The notes under the pieces are model-generated. The model saw only the letters and a program-made list of their open reading frames with translations. It had not been told where the DNA came from and did not search any database. A program made the position numbers and the translations under genes. A stretch of 64,000 bases of DNA from Pseudoalteromonas ruthenica (GTDB lineage: Bacteria; Pseudomonadota; Gammaproteobacteria; Enterobacterales; Alteromonadaceae). The stretch spans positions 2,170,001 to 2,234,000 of the forward strand of contig NZ_CP023396.1 of the NCBI RefSeq assembly GCF_008808095.1, given 5' to 3'. Shown here one piece after another: positions 48,288 to 59,012 of the stretch (the first letter of the stretch is position 1; every line of letters begins with the position of its first letter).

Positions 48288-48971
48288 ATGCATATTTTAC
48301 TAACCGACGATGATACTGAACTGGCGCAAATGCTCAGCGAATACCTACAGAGCCAGCATTTCCAAGTGACCTGTGCGCATGATGGAAAAACAGGCTTGGA
48401 GCTTGCCGAAACTGGCAATTTTGACCTGTTATTACTGGATGTCATGCTGCCAGAGTTAGATGGCTTCGAGGTCTTAAAAAGGCTCAGAGCTCAATCGCTG
48501 ATGCCAGTCATCATGCTGACCGCCAAAGGCGATGATTTTGATCGTATTTTTGGCCTAGAGCTCGGTGCCGATGACTATATCCCCAAGCCTTTCAACCACC
48601 GAGAGCTGCTCGCCCGCGTCAAGGCCATTACTCGACGCATCGAGCATATCAATGCCACTAAGCCTCGTCAGGACTTACAGTTTGCTGGTCTGGATATGTG
48701 TATGCATAGCCGCAGCGTCAGCGCCAATACACAGCCTTTAGCACTCACCGGCACTGAGTTTGCTATTTTGCACTTATTACTACAACAACCGGGCACCGTG
48801 ATCAGTAAAGAGCAAATAAGTGAACAAGTATTGGGCCGCCGCTTAGCGCCATACGACCGCTCTATTGACATGCATGTCAGTAACTTGCGCAAGAAAATAG
48901 CCGAACACATTGAGGCCGAGCGTATTCGCACGCTACGCGGTGCCGGTTACGTCTTGGTGGGAGATGCGTAA
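48288..48971 (+). CDS. cpxR: Envelope-stress response regulator CpxR
   Basis: 227-aa OmpR-family regulator. Receiver domain with acidic pocket TDDD at 6-9, phospho-acceptor Asp51 (LLLLDVMLPE) and the conserved Lys in PKPFNHRELLARV; C-terminal winged helix with VLGRRLAPYDRSIDMHVSNLR. The IDMHVSNLRKK block is typical of CpxR. TAA is followed at once by the cpxA ATG. Confidence 0.93.
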   Translation: MHILLTDDDTELAQMLSEYLQSQHFQVTCAHDGKTGLELAETGNFDLLLLDVMLPELDGFEVLKRLRAQSLMPVIMLTAKGDDFDRIFGLELGADDYIPKPFNHRELLARVKAITRRIEHINATKPRQDLQFAGLDMCMHSRSVSANTQPLALTGTEFAILHLLLQQPGTVISKEQISEQVLGRRLAPYDRSIDMHVSNLRKKIAEHIEAERIRTLRGAGYVLVGDA

Positions 48972-50339
48972 ATGCGGCCACTGTTTAGCAAACTTTATGT
49001 GAAAATATTCTTGTGGTTTTGGCTCACCCTAGCCGCGACCTTCGCGTTGCTTGCCGGGCTAAGCTCAATGAGCTTCAGTGAACTATCTTATGAACCTTTA
49101 CGCGGTGGCGATGCGCACTACTTAAAGCGCTTAGGGCATGCCATTGAGCGCAGTGCTAATAAACACGATATCAGCGCTGAGCAGCTCATCAACCATGGCC
49201 GCTTTGCCAAAAGAAAGCAGCTTTATCTGTATTCTGTTGACCAAGATAAAGCGCTACAGAACTTCACCCCACCCCACGACATTGGCCTCAATGAACTTAA
49301 TTTTCGCCAGAGCATGGCTCCACAAATGATTTTCCACGAGCACTTTCAAGCATTAGGCCCTTTGCTGATCACCCTACCGGACGGGCAATATCAGCTGTAT
49401 GAGCTGCGCCCCGGGCGCAAGCTACCTTGGTTATTGCGGCTCAAACTCATGCCTACTTGGCTTAAAGTAGTTGTGGCTTTGGGTGCCTCTTTGTTGTTGA
49501 GTTTGCTGTTTACCCGTACCTTGATCACACCGGTCAATGCGCTACGAAGCGCCGCGAAAGACATCGCCGCAGGTAATTTACAAAGTCGTGCGCCGAGTAA
49601 CGTGCGCCATGATGAGCTTGGCGTTCTCACCGACGAGTTCAATGCCATGGCGGCGCGTCTAGAAACCCTTGTGAATAGTCAACGTTCGTTGTTGGGTGAT
49701 ATTTCTCATGAGCTACGTTCGCCATTAACGCGACTCTCGCTCGCCTGTGCATTAGCCCAAGACAGTGCCGATAGCGTAACCTTACTACAACTGCAGCGCA
49801 TAGAAAAAGAAGCCAAGCAGCTTGATACTCTTATTGCCCGTATTTTGATGCTCTCACGGCTAGAAAATCGTCAACAAAGTATTGTGCGCCAGCGCATCAG
49901 TGTGCGTGAGTTACTGGCTCCGGTATTTGCCGACGCCAAGTTCGAGGCCGACTCTGAACATAAGCAGCTCTGTCTTGCTGAGCTCAGTGATAGCCATTTC
50001 CTCAACATTGACCCCCAAGTGGTAGCCAGTGCCTGCGATAACTTACTGCGTAACGCAATCAAATATGCCAATCAGCATATTGAAGTGAGCTTGCAGTGGA
50101 TAGACACGATAATGCTACTGTCTATTAGCGACGATGGTCCTGGCGTTGCTGAGCATGAGCTTGCTCACCTCAAAGAACCCTTTTACCGCGTTGGCTCTGC
50201 GCGCAGCCGCGATAGTGGCGGCACCGGTTTAGGCTTAGCGATTGCCAACAAGGCCATAGCGGCCCACAATGGGGAACTTGTATTGCAAAATAACCCTCAA
50301 GGTGGTTTAGTAGCGACCATAAAACTCCCTACGACCTGA
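48972..50339 (+). CDS. cpxA: Envelope-stress sensor histidine kinase CpxA
   Basis: 455 aa. Transmembrane helices at about 9-31 and 163-182 bracket a periplasmic sensor of about 130 residues. HAMP follows (TRTLITPVNALRSAAKDIAAG), then the phospho-acceptor His246 in LLGDISHELRSPLTRL, and the ATPase with DNLLRNAIKYA, ISDDGPGV and GTGLGLAIANKAI. Co-transcribed with cpxR; pldB follows after 6 nt. Confidence 0.93.
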   Translation: MRPLFSKLYVKIFLWFWLTLAATFALLAGLSSMSFSELSYEPLRGGDAHYLKRLGHAIERSANKHDISAEQLINHGRFAKRKQLYLYSVDQDKALQNFTPPHDIGLNELNFRQSMAPQMIFHEHFQALGPLLITLPDGQYQLYELRPGRKLPWLLRLKLMPTWLKVVVALGASLLLSLLFTRTLITPVNALRSAAKDIAAGNLQSRAPSNVRHDELGVLTDEFNAMAARLETLVNSQRSLLGDISHELRSPLTRLSLACALAQDSADSVTLLQLQRIEKEAKQLDTLIARILMLSRLENRQQSIVRQRISVRELLAPVFADAKFEADSEHKQLCLAELSDSHFLNIDPQVVASACDNLLRNAIKYANQHIEVSLQWIDTIMLLSISDDGPGVAEHELAHLKEPFYRVGSARSRDSGGTGLGLAIANKAIAAHNGELVLQNNPQGGLVATIKLPTT

Positions 50340-50345
50340 TACTGA

Positions 50346-51287
50346 ATGTTCTACTCCAGCGAAGCACTACTGCATAAAAATGATGACGCCATCGCGCAAT
50401 TTTGGCAGCAAGATATGCATAAGGGCTTTGTGGACACACGCCAAGGTAAGTTATTTTACGCCTACCATTTACCCTACCAAGCTGACTTTGCGTTAGTGAT
50501 CAGCTCAGGGCGCATTGAAGCGGCACAGAAATACCAAGAGCTGCTGTGGGAATTTGCGCGTAATAACATTGCCGTGTTTATTGTTGACCATCAAGGTCAA
50601 GGGCGCTCTTATCGCCATCTTGAAGATAGCCACAAAGGGTATGTAGGGCACTTTGATGATTACAGCCGAGACCTTGCGCAATTCGTAAACGAGGTGGTTG
50701 AACGCCACTGGCAAGGGAAAAAAATACTCCTTGGCCACTCCATGGGGGGAGCAATCGCCTTAGATTATCTTTGTCACCACCGCCATTCGTTCAGCGGCGC
50801 GTTTTTAAGCGCCCCGATGCTGCAACTGGATACCGGTAATATCAAAGCTTGGCAAGCACGCTTATGGGCATGGCTAATGACCTTAGTCGGTCAAGGCGGG
50901 CGTTATGTCCCTGGACACGGCCCTTATCGTAATATCCCCTTTGCAGAAAATGAACTGACCCACAGTGAAGCCCGGTATACGCGCTTTCGCCAGTTATATG
51001 AGCAGCACAGCGATATGCAATTGGGGGGGGTGACTTACGCCTGGCTTAACGCCGCTTTTGCCGCTATCAAGAAGCTACGGACCTGCCAATGTCCTGTGCC
51101 GTTATTTGTCGCTGCAGCACAATGCGATACCGTGGTTGACCCAAGTCCTTATAACGACTTTATCCATGGTCAACGCCAAGCTGTATTAAAAACCTACCAA
51201 GGGGCTAAGCATGAGCTTTTGTGTGAGCATGATACGGTGCGTAAGCCACTCATTCGCGACTTACTCACCTTCTGTCAGGACTTGTAG
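50346..51287 (+). CDS. pldB: Lysophospholipase L2-type alpha/beta hydrolase
   Basis: 313 aa. Catalytic Ser132 in GHSMGG, acid Asp in QCDTVVD and His in GAKHELLCE; VDHQGQGRS forms the nearby loop. PldB hydrolyses lysophospholipids at the inner membrane. It lies 6 nt after cpxA and may be part of the Cpx transcript, linking lipid repair to envelope stress. Substrate inferred from the family. Confidence 0.85.
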   Translation: MFYSSEALLHKNDDAIAQFWQQDMHKGFVDTRQGKLFYAYHLPYQADFALVISSGRIEAAQKYQELLWEFARNNIAVFIVDHQGQGRSYRHLEDSHKGYVGHFDDYSRDLAQFVNEVVERHWQGKKILLGHSMGGAIALDYLCHHRHSFSGAFLSAPMLQLDTGNIKAWQARLWAWLMTLVGQGGRYVPGHGPYRNIPFAENELTHSEARYTRFRQLYEQHSDMQLGGVTYAWLNAAFAAIKKLRTCQCPVPLFVAAAQCDTVVDPSPYNDFIHGQRQAVLKTYQGAKHELLCEHDTVRKPLIRDLLTFCQDL

Positions 51288-51299
51288 TTTAAGGCAGGC

Positions 51300-52925
51300 T
51301 TAAAGGTACTTAGACAAGTACTTTTTATACATCGGATCTGAGGCGGCTAATTCGCGCTGCTCTGCCAGAATGTCCTTAAGTATCGCTTTCGATGTGAGTG
51401 GGTTCGCCAATACCACACGAAATACCACCGTAGGCTGATAGCCGTAGGCAGCCGGAGTCAACCGGGTACGCGATACAAATGAACGCCCCGCCTCACGCTG
51501 GCGCTTTTGCATGCTAGCGGTGAAACGATTCAATGCGGCGTAAATATCCAGCTTGGTTTGCTCATCCGCCTGCTGCAACCGTGCCTTTATTTTCTCTGGC
51601 ACATAACGGTAGGTTAATAAGCACAGTTCAGGCTCGGAGATCAGTTCAAAATCCGCTTCCGATTTAATTAAATCAGCGAAAAAGCGCGCTTTCTCTAAGC
51701 TTTTATCGATCAGCATCTCATAGCCTTTACGACCGATTATACGTAAGCAGGCATGCACCAACATCGCCATTCCCGGGCGGCTACCCTCTAAAGTATGACT
51801 GCCTAAATCTTTTGAACCTTTACGCAGTATATATTCAGCGTGGTGCTCTATGGCGTCGGTCGCGCTGGGGTCTTTAAATAACACGATTCCCGCGCCCATA
51901 GGCACATACATTTGTTTGTGCGCATCAATGGTGATGGAGTCTGCACGCTCGATGCCACTGAGCAGATGACGGTGATTATTCGATAACAAGGTGGCTCCAC
52001 CCCAAGCCGCATCGACATGGAAGTGACAGCCTAGCTCCTCGGCCAGATCAGCCATGTCATTCAACGGGTCGATATTGCCGGTTTCGGTGGTCCCTGCGAC
52101 TCCCACCAAGGCCATTACTTTAATACCTTGGGCTTCGAGGGCACGCGCTTCTTTGCGCATCGCCGCAACATCGACTTTATTATCTTCATCGGTAGGAATC
52201 GCGATAAAGTTATCGCGGCCAATACCGAGCACATCGGCGGCCTTGCCAAGGGAATAATGGCCTCGCTCGGAAACCAATACCGCCAAACCTTTGTAGCCGT
52301 AGTGAAACATCGCCGACACCAATCCTTGGGCGCCAATGCCTTTAAAATCACCTTCGGCCTTAAGCAAGCAGTTGCGCGCTATCCACAAGGCGGTAATGTT
52401 CGCCACCGTGCCCCCGGAGCAAAACGCACCGAGCGAGGTTTTGGCGCTATGCATCCACTTGTCGTAAAACTTTTGCTCGCGACCATACGCCATATGATGC
52501 AGCATGCCGACCACTTGGCGCTCTAATGGGGTAAAAGCTTTGGAGGTTTCGATCTTTACCAGGTTTTGGTTAAGACCCACCATGAGTTTGGACAGTGGCA
52601 GCACAAAATGAGGTAACGCCGAGGTCATATGACCAATAAAGCTCGGGGCAGCGGTATGCACGGAATGCGCGACCAGCTTTTCCATGATGTCCTGAGCATG
52701 GGCACTGACAAACATCGGCTCTTCGGGAACCTGAGCTGATTCGAAGTCGCGCTCGATTTCATGCAGCGGTTTTTCAACCGCAGCAATGTTCTCATTTAAA
52801 AAGCCAGCTAGATTACTAGAAATCTCGGCTTCTATTTTACTGAGCGTTGAGTCCGGTGCCTCTGGCACCGTAAAGACGCGCATCAAGCTCTGCTCTGATG
52901 CGACGGCAAAACGCTTATCACTCAT
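51300..52925 (-). CDS. panP: PLP-dependent aspartate 1-decarboxylase PanP
   Basis: 541-aa group II decarboxylase. PLP Lys337 in ITIDAHKQMYVP; cofactor motifs GTVANITALWIAR and HVDAAWGGATLL. Length and the N-terminal block (SFIGHMTSALPHFVLPLSKLM) fit PanP, which makes beta-alanine for pantothenate and CoA in marine gammaproteobacteria lacking panD. A glutamate decarboxylase or cysteine sulfinate decarboxylase role is possible but less likely. Convergent with pldB, 12 nt apart. Confidence 0.85.
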   Translation of the reverse strand: MSDKRFAVASEQSLMRVFTVPEAPDSTLSKIEAEISSNLAGFLNENIAAVEKPLHEIERDFESAQVPEEPMFVSAHAQDIMEKLVAHSVHTAAPSFIGHMTSALPHFVLPLSKLMVGLNQNLVKIETSKAFTPLERQVVGMLHHMAYGREQKFYDKWMHSAKTSLGAFCSGGTVANITALWIARNCLLKAEGDFKGIGAQGLVSAMFHYGYKGLAVLVSERGHYSLGKAADVLGIGRDNFIAIPTDEDNKVDVAAMRKEARALEAQGIKVMALVGVAGTTETGNIDPLNDMADLAEELGCHFHVDAAWGGATLLSNNHRHLLSGIERADSITIDAHKQMYVPMGAGIVLFKDPSATDAIEHHAEYILRKGSKDLGSHTLEGSRPGMAMLVHACLRIIGRKGYEMLIDKSLEKARFFADLIKSEADFELISEPELCLLTYRYVPEKIKARLQQADEQTKLDIYAALNRFTASMQKRQREAGRSFVSRTRLTPAAYGYQPTVVFRVVLANPLTSKAILKDILAEQRELAASDPMYKKYLSKYL

Positions 52926-53166
52926 GACATACCTAAATGCATTGGCTTTAAGGCGGTGACGGGTTGCTTAAAGCAGTTCAATTTAATTGCGCTCACTTTA
53001 TAGCAATCACCTTAGAAAGTCTTGCAGCTTTGGTCAAATTTAAGAAAGTTAGGTGAATTTTTTACGACATTACCAGCATAAGCGGCACTTATACTGGTAC
53101 AAAAGAATGAATTAACAATGCCTCATCTTAGGCTGCGCGCATGGATTGAACATGCGCACACGACCC

Positions 53167-54183
53167 TTAAGCAATGCTCGGTAAACTATCTATTGGCCAG
53201 CGCGGCATAACTTGCGTGCTCACATCGCCAGTTTGCCCTGCTTTTAGGCGCTGCATGCCGGCGTAGGCGATCATCGCACCATTATCTGTACAAAAAGCTG
53301 GGCGCGGATAGTACACCTCACCTTGCATGCCTTGCATTACCTTCGCCAACTGTTCACGTAAATAAGTATTGGCACTGACTCCACCGGCGATCACCAAACG
53401 TTTTATACCGGTTTGCTTAAGTGCTCGCTTACACTTAATCGCCAAGGTGTCGATCACCGCTGTTTGAAAAGCATGGGCAATATCAGCCTTCGTTTGTGAG
53501 TCGTCCCCTTCATTACGAATGGTATTTGCCGCAGAGGTCTTCAACCCGCTAAAGCTAAAATCCAAGCCAGGTCTGTCGGTCATTGGTCGGGGGAACTTAA
53601 AGCGCCCCGGCGTGCCTTGCTCTGCCAACTTCGCCAATAAGGGTCCGCCAGGATAATCTAACCCAAGTAACTTTGCGGTTTTATCGAAGGCTTCACCGGC
53701 AGCATCATCCACCGATTCACCAAGTACTTGGTATTCACCGATATTGCTAACCTTCACCAACAGCGTATGCCCTCCGGATACCAACAGAGCCACAAAAGGA
53801 AACTCTGGGACTCGCTCTTCCAACATCGGTGCCAGCAAATGTCCTTCCATATGGTGAACCGCCACAGTAGGGAGCTGCCACCCATAGGCTAAGGAGCGTG
53901 CAATGGATGAGCCTACTAATAAAGCCCCTACAAGGCCTGGACCTGCGGTATAGGCCACACCATCTAAATCCTCAGGGCCACATTTTGCTTCGGCAAACGC
54001 AGCTTCAATTAAAGGCAATGTCTTACGCACATGATCGCGCGATGCTAATTCAGGCACCACGCCGCCATAATCGGCATGCATTTTCACTTGGCTATATAAT
54101 TGATGCGCAAGCAAACCTTGTTCATCGTCATAAATAGCAATCCCGGTCTCGTCACAGGAAGATTCTATTCCCAAAATGCGCAA
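53167..54183 (-). CDS. tsaD: tRNA N6-adenosine threonylcarbamoyltransferase TsaD
   Basis: 338 aa. Transfers the threonylcarbamoyl group to A37 of ANN-decoding tRNAs. Start motif [18 protein letters not shown], metal-site His pair in [11 protein letters not shown], and nucleotide motifs VSGGHTLLV and [17 protein letters not shown] place the start at TTG 54183: AGGAG lies 7 nt upstream and the protein then has the normal N-terminus. An ATG at 54228 would add 15 residues and place the ribosome site inside the gene. Divergent from rpsU. Confidence 0.93.
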   Translation of the reverse strand: MRILGIESSCDETGIAIYDDEQGLLAHQLYSQVKMHADYGGVVPELASRDHVRKTLPLIEAAFAEAKCGPEDLDGVAYTAGPGLVGALLVGSSIARSLAYGWQLPTVAVHHMEGHLLAPMLEERVPEFPFVALLVSGGHTLLVKVSNIGEYQVLGESVDDAAGEAFDKTAKLLGLDYPGGPLLAKLAEQGTPGRFKFPRPMTDRPGLDFSFSGLKTSAANTIRNEGDDSQTKADIAHAFQTAVIDTLAIKCKRALKQTGIKRLVIAGGVSANTYLREQLAKVMQGMQGEVYYPRPAFCTDNGAMIAYAGMQRLKAGQTGDVSTQVMPRWPIDSLPSIA

Positions 54184-54382
54184 TGTGAGTCTCCTACATG
54201 GGCTTAGGTGGCATGGATAAGGCCGCATATTCTACTTGGTTGCTGCAATTTTACCAGTATTGTGATATTTATTCTTTACACACGGGGGTAAGTCGGATTA
54301 CAATGCCGCACCATTTTTGAACCACTTGATCATAATTTGATCAGATGAGTGAAGCTCATTTAGTTAGGTAGGTGAATTTTTA

Positions 54383-54598
54383 ATGCCAGTAGTTAAAGTA
54401 AGAGAAAACGAGCCGTTTGACGTAGCTCTACGCCGCTTCAAGCGTTCATGTGAAAAAGCAGGTATCCTTTCAGAAGTTCGTCGTCGCGAGCACTATGAAA
54501 AGCCAACCGCTGCGCGTAAGCGTAAAAAAGCGGCTGCTGTTAAGCGTCACATGAAAAAGCTTTCTCGCGAAAACGCACGTCGCGTTCGTTTATACTAA
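54383..54598 (+). CDS. rpsU: 30S ribosomal protein S21
   Basis: 71 aa, very basic, [21 protein letters not shown] start and [14 protein letters not shown] tail as in all gammaproteobacterial S21. First gene of the rpsU-yqeY-dnaG-rpoD operon that links ribosome, primase and sigma factor synthesis. Confidence 0.98.
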   Translation: MPVVKVRENEPFDVALRRFKRSCEKAGILSEVRRREHYEKPTAARKRKKAAAVKRHMKKLSRENARRVRLY

Positions 54599-54619
54599 TC
54601 GCTTTCCGGTCTTGATGTC

Positions 54620-55066
54620 ATGAGTCTTTTAGTTACCTTAAAAGATGCACAAAAAGACGCGATGCGTGCCAAGGACAAAATGCGCCTTGGTGCTGTGCGT
54701 TCAGTATTAGCAGCCATTAAACAGCGTGAGATCGACGAGCGCATTACCTTAGACGAAGCCGCGATTACCTCGGTTATCGTTAAGCTCGTTAAGCAACGCC
54801 GTGATTCTTATACTCAGTATAAAGACGCCGGTCGTGACGATCTCGCTGATGTGGAAGCTGCCGAAATTGCGGTTTTAGAGGAGTTTCTTCCAAAGCCACT
54901 GAACGAGGATGAGATCAATCAACTGATTGATAACGCCATCGCCGACACCGGTGCCCAAGGCATGCAAGACATGGGTAAAGTGATGGGCGTAATTAAGAGT
55001 CAAGCTGAAGGCCGTGCCGATATGGGCAAATTATCAGGCCTTATTAAACAGCGACTCAGCGCCTAG
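54620..55066 (+). CDS. yqeY: GatB/YqeY domain protein
   Basis: 148 aa with the GatB tail-like helical domain (MRLGAVRSVLAAIKQREIDER; MGKVMGVIKSQAEGRADMGKL). The domain is known in tRNA amidotransferases, but the free-standing protein has no firm role. It lies 21 nt after rpsU, inside the rpsU-dnaG operon, as in many gammaproteobacteria other than E. coli. Confidence 0.93.
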   Translation: MSLLVTLKDAQKDAMRAKDKMRLGAVRSVLAAIKQREIDERITLDEAAITSVIVKLVKQRRDSYTQYKDAGRDDLADVEAAEIAVLEEFLPKPLNEDEINQLIDNAIADTGAQGMQDMGKVMGVIKSQAEGRADMGKLSGLIKQRLSA

Positions 55067-55087
55067 ATTGCGAAAGCAAATTCAAGC

Positions 55088-55115
55088 AAACCGAGCCTCG
55101 TGCTCGGTTTCTTCG
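55088..55115 (+). terminator. Attenuating terminator between yqeY and dnaG
   Basis: 9-bp stem AAACCGAGC / GCTCGGTTT with a 5-nt loop and a weak U-tract (CTTCG). E. coli has an equivalent terminator between rpsU and dnaG that lowers dnaG expression relative to S21. Confidence 0.7.
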
Positions 55116-55214
55116 TTTGTGCACAATTGAAAAATAAAGTCACTGTGGCAGCTCCATTTCTTCGTGGCGATTGATATACTACTGAGATTCTCTATTCCCA
55201 ATTAGGTGTTAGCA

Positions 55215-56984
55215 ATGGCAGGCAAGATCCCACGGCAATTTATTGATGATCTTTTAGCTCGCACCGATATTGTAGAGTTAATAGACGCGCGCGTTAATCT
55301 TAAAAAAGCAGGCAAAGACTACCAAGCCTGTTGCCCTTTCCATAACGAAAAAACACCGTCGTTTACCGTCTCTCAAGACAAACAGTTTTATCACTGCTTT
55401 GGTTGTGGCGCCAATGGCAACGCCATCAGCTTTGTCATGGAATACGATAAACTCGACTTTGTTGATGCTATCGAGGAGCTCGCCAGTTTATTGCACCTCG
55501 AAGTGCCAAGAGAGCAAGGCCATAATAATTCCGAGCGCCCCCCTGTCAGTCAAGAACAAAAGCGCTCAGACTATGAATTGATGGAACAAGCAGCACGGTA
55601 TTATCAGCAGCAGTTGCGCCATCATGCTAATTCACAGTTGGTGATTGATTACCTTAAAGGGCGAGGCCTCAGCGGCCAAACGGTTAAAGACTATCAAATT
55701 GGCTATGCCCCGAGTGAGTGGGAAGCCTTGTGCCAGACTCTAGGGAAAAACCCCAAGCAAAAGCAGCAGTTGATCGAGCTTAAACTGGCCACCCAAAAAG
55801 ACAATGGCCGCACCTTTGATTTCTTCCGTGACCGACTGATGTTCCCTATCCGCGACCGTCGCGGTCGGGTCATTGCTTTTGGCGGACGTATTATGGGCAG
55901 CGATGATAACGGCCCTAAATACCTAAACTCACCTGAGACCCGGGTATTCCATAAAGGTTTTGAGCTGTACGGTTTTTATGAGGCTAAGCAAGCGCACAAA
56001 AAGCTTGAGCAGTTACTCATTGTTGAAGGCTATATGGATGTGGTGGCCTTGGCTGAGCATGATATTAAATATGCCGTTGCCGCCTTGGGCACTGCGACCA
56101 CCGCCGAACACATGCAATTACTGCTGCGGGCTACCGACAAAGTTATTTGTTGTTATGATGGCGACCGCGCGGGTCGCGACGCGGCTTGGCGAGCGCTTGA
56201 AAACGCCCTGCCCTATTTAAAGGACGGCAAAGCTCTGAAGTTCGTGTTTTTGCCGGACGGCGAAGACCCAGATTCATTGGTACAGCAAGAGGGCAAAGCG
56301 GCCTTTGAACAACGCTTGGGTGACGCCAAAGATTTTATCGAGGTGTTTTTTGCTCGTTTGAGCGAACATATAGATCTTACTCAGGATGCAGGCAAAGCCA
56401 AGTTACTAAGTGAAGCCTTACCACTGATTGAAAAAATTCCCAGTGAGTTTTACCAAGAAAGCCTATTAGAACGTTTAGCACGGTTTATTGGCCGCACTCG
56501 GGAACAACTCAATGCCAAGCTCAAAACCCCAAAACAACAAAAACGGGTTGAGAGCCAATTTAAAATGACACCCATGCGCACCGCCATTGCGCTTATGGTG
56601 CAACACCCGCAATTGGCACCTACGGTTGAGTACATGCCAGAGCTTGCCAGTTTAGGTTTACCGGGTTTGGAATTGTTTTTAGCCATTCAAAAACAATGTT
56701 TAGACAACCCACAAATTACTACCGCACAGTTGTTAGAAAGTTACCGTGAACGCCCTGAATACGGTGCGCTTACTAAGCTTGCGGCGTGGCCACACCAAAT
56801 AAACGACGAGGTTTTGGAACCTCATTTCCAACAAACGGTCAAATTCATTGAAGATCAGTGTTTAAATCATCGCCTCGAGACCTTATTAATAAAGGACAAG
56901 ACGCAAGGTTTAAGCTTTGAAGAACGACGTGAATACGCGCTACTAACGCAAGCACTAAAAGGCAGTGAAGTGCTCGAAAGCTAG
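55215..56984 (+). CDS. dnaG: DNA primase
   Basis: 589 aa. CHC2 zinc ribbon at the start (CCPFHNEKTPSFTVS and FYHCFGCGANG), TOPRIM catalytic core with LLIVEGYMDVVALAEH and CYDGDRAGRDAAWRAL, then a C-terminal DnaB-interaction domain. ATG at 55215 follows AGGTG by 6 nt; a GTG at 55206 is an alternative. Third gene of the operon. Confidence 0.96.
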   Translation: MAGKIPRQFIDDLLARTDIVELIDARVNLKKAGKDYQACCPFHNEKTPSFTVSQDKQFYHCFGCGANGNAISFVMEYDKLDFVDAIEELASLLHLEVPREQGHNNSERPPVSQEQKRSDYELMEQAARYYQQQLRHHANSQLVIDYLKGRGLSGQTVKDYQIGYAPSEWEALCQTLGKNPKQKQQLIELKLATQKDNGRTFDFFRDRLMFPIRDRRGRVIAFGGRIMGSDDNGPKYLNSPETRVFHKGFELYGFYEAKQAHKKLEQLLIVEGYMDVVALAEHDIKYAVAALGTATTAEHMQLLLRATDKVICCYDGDRAGRDAAWRALENALPYLKDGKALKFVFLPDGEDPDSLVQQEGKAAFEQRLGDAKDFIEVFFARLSEHIDLTQDAGKAKLLSEALPLIEKIPSEFYQESLLERLARFIGRTREQLNAKLKTPKQQKRVESQFKMTPMRTAIALMVQHPQLAPTVEYMPELASLGLPGLELFLAIQKQCLDNPQITTAQLLESYRERPEYGALTKLAAWPHQINDEVLEPHFQQTVKFIEDQCLNHRLETLLIKDKTQGLSFEERREYALLTQALKGSEVLES

Positions 56985-57001
56985 CCAGAAAAAACTCGGT
57001 C

Positions 57002-57010
57002 TGTTATAAT
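57002..57010 (+). promoter_or_regulatory. Extended -10 promoter before rpoD
   Basis: TGTTATAAT is a consensus extended -10 element in the dnaG-rpoD gap. The -35 region is poor (TAGCCA, 17-bp spacing). It would let rpoD be transcribed on its own. Confidence 0.5.
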
Positions 57011-57108
57011 ACGCAATTCACTGCGTCAAACCGGCTTGGGGCTCCCAGCTTAGGTTCTTAAGCTGACGCCTGTTGTATCAACTTATCAGGGTGGAAGAGC
57101 AAATCTCT

Positions 57109-58950
57109 ATGGATCCAACTCCTCAGTCACAACTAAAACTTCTGATTCAGAAAGGTAAAGAGCAAGGTTATCTTACATTCGCGGAAGTGAACGATCACCT
57201 TCCACAAGACATCATTGACTCGGATCAGGTCGAAGACATTATCAGCATGATTAATGACATGGGTATTAAGGTCAGCGAGTCTGCCCCTGATGCCGATGAA
57301 TTAATGATGGCTGAAACGACCACGGATGAGGACGCAGCAGAGGCTGCGGCTGCAGCCCTGGCAACGGTAGAAAAAGAGATCGGTCGTACTACGGACCCTG
57401 TGCGCATGTATATGCGTGAAATGGGGACGGTTGAGCTACTTACTCGTGAGGGCGAAATTGATATCGCCAAGCGTATTGAGGAAGGTATCAACCAAGTACA
57501 GATTTCTGTTGCTGAATATCCAGAGGCTATCTCGCACCTACTTGAACAGTGGGACATGTTCGAAGCCGAAGAAATTCGCTTGAGCGACATCATCACTGGC
57601 TTTTTCGATCCCAACGAGGACGAAACACAAATCTCTGCCACACACATTGGTTCTGAATTGAGCGAAGAAGAGCTCGATGACGAAGACGATGATGCTGACA
57701 GCGATGACGATGATGAAGAAGAAACCGATAACGGTCCAGATCCGGAAGAAGCGCGCGAGCACTTTGAAAAGCTTCGTGCCTTGTACACTGGCGCACGCGA
57801 GATTTTCGAGCAAAAAGGCCGTTCGCATCCCGATGCTAAAGCCGCGATTATCGAGATCGGCGAGCTATTTCGTACCTTCAAACTAGTACCGAAGCAATTT
57901 GATCGCATGGTTAACAACATGCGTGCAATGATGGATAAAGTGCGTGTGCAAGAACGCATCATCATGAAGCAAGCGGTACAAGTTGCTAAAATGCCAAAGA
58001 AAACGTTCGTTAAGCATTTTGCTAATAACGAAACAGATGCCTCTTGGCTAGATGCCGAAATCGCTAAAGGCGAGAGCTACTCAGCGAAATTAAGCGAGCT
58101 AAAACCGGAAATTGAACGTTGCATCAATAAGCTAAAACAGATTGAGCAAAGCACCGGTTTATCCATTGAGCGTATTAAAGACATCAACCGTCGTATGAGC
58201 ATTGGTGAGGCGAAAGCTCGCCGTGCGAAAAAAGAGATGGTTGAGGCAAACTTACGTCTGGTTATTTCAATTGCCAAGAAATACACCAACCGAGGTCTGC
58301 AGTTCTTGGATCTGATCCAAGAAGGTAACATCGGCTTGATGAAAGCGGTCGACAAATTTGAATATCGCCGTGGTTATAAGTTCTCAACTTATGCAACTTG
58401 GTGGATCCGTCAGGCAATCACTCGCTCGATTGCTGACCAAGCGCGTACTATTCGTATTCCGGTACATATGATTGAGACCATTAATAAGCTCAATCGTATC
58501 TCGCGTCAGATGCTTCAGGAAATGGGCCGCGAGCCAAACCCTGAAGAACTGGCTGAGCGCATGCTAATGCCTGAAGATAAGATTCGTAAGGTATTAAAAA
58601 TCGCTAAAGAGCCGATTTCAATGGAGACGCCTATCGGTGACGATGAAGATTCGCACTTAGGTGATTTCATTGAGGATACCACCATTGACTCGCCAATCGA
58701 TTCAGCGACCATGGAAAGCCTTAAAGGCGCGACTCACGAAGTACTGGCAGGCCTGACAGCCCGCGAAGCAAAAGTACTACGTATGCGTTTTGGTATCGAC
58801 ATGAATACCGACCACACCCTAGAGGAAGTGGGTAAGCAGTTTGACGTTACTCGAGAGCGTATCCGTCAAATCGAAGCGAAGGCACTGCGTAAGTTACGCC
58901 ATCCATCGCGCTCTGACCTGCTGAAGAGTTTCTTAGACGCCAGCAAATAA
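57109..58950 (+). CDS. rpoD: RNA polymerase sigma-70 factor RpoD
   Basis: 613 aa, the housekeeping sigma factor. Region 1.1 at the N-terminus, a long acidic non-conserved insert ([20 protein letters not shown], about 203-222), region 2 with [20 protein letters not shown] and [17 protein letters not shown], region 3, and region 4 with [19 protein letters not shown] start at ATG 57109 ([12 protein letters not shown]), which matches the family; an upstream in-frame start at 57073 adds 12 unrelated residues. The ribosome site is not strong. Confidence 0.97.
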   Translation: MDPTPQSQLKLLIQKGKEQGYLTFAEVNDHLPQDIIDSDQVEDIISMINDMGIKVSESAPDADELMMAETTTDEDAAEAAAAALATVEKEIGRTTDPVRMYMREMGTVELLTREGEIDIAKRIEEGINQVQISVAEYPEAISHLLEQWDMFEAEEIRLSDIITGFFDPNEDETQISATHIGSELSEEELDDEDDDADSDDDDEEETDNGPDPEEAREHFEKLRALYTGAREIFEQKGRSHPDAKAAIIEIGELFRTFKLVPKQFDRMVNNMRAMMDKVRVQERIIMKQAVQVAKMPKKTFVKHFANNETDASWLDAEIAKGESYSAKLSELKPEIERCINKLKQIEQSTGLSIERIKDINRRMSIGEAKARRAKKEMVEANLRLVISIAKKYTNRGLQFLDLIQEGNIGLMKAVDKFEYRRGYKFSTYATWWIRQAITRSIADQARTIRIPVHMIETINKLNRISRQMLQEMGREPNPEELAERMLMPEDKIRKVLKIAKEPISMETPIGDDEDSHLGDFIEDTTIDSPIDSATMESLKGATHEVLAGLTAREAKVLRMRFGIDMNTDHTLEEVGKQFDVTRERIRQIEAKALRKLRHPSRSDLLKSFLDASK

Positions 58951-58972
58951 GCCGCGTCTTACACACTACATC

Positions 58973-58999
58973 AAGGCCGCTTTTTAGCGGCCTTTTTTA
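58973..58999 (+). terminator. Rho-independent terminator of the rpoD operon
   Basis: 8-bp stem AAGGCCGC / GCGGCCTT with loop TTTTTA and a following T-run, 23 nt after the rpoD stop and 14 nt before prmA. Confidence 0.9.
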
Positions 59000-59012
59000 A
59001 CGAGGATTTACA

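Noticed and set aside
57225..57965. Minus-strand ORF of 246 codons inside rpoD
   Set aside because: Antisense of the rpoD acidic region; its Ser-rich product mirrors GAT/GAA codons of rpoD and has no start signal.
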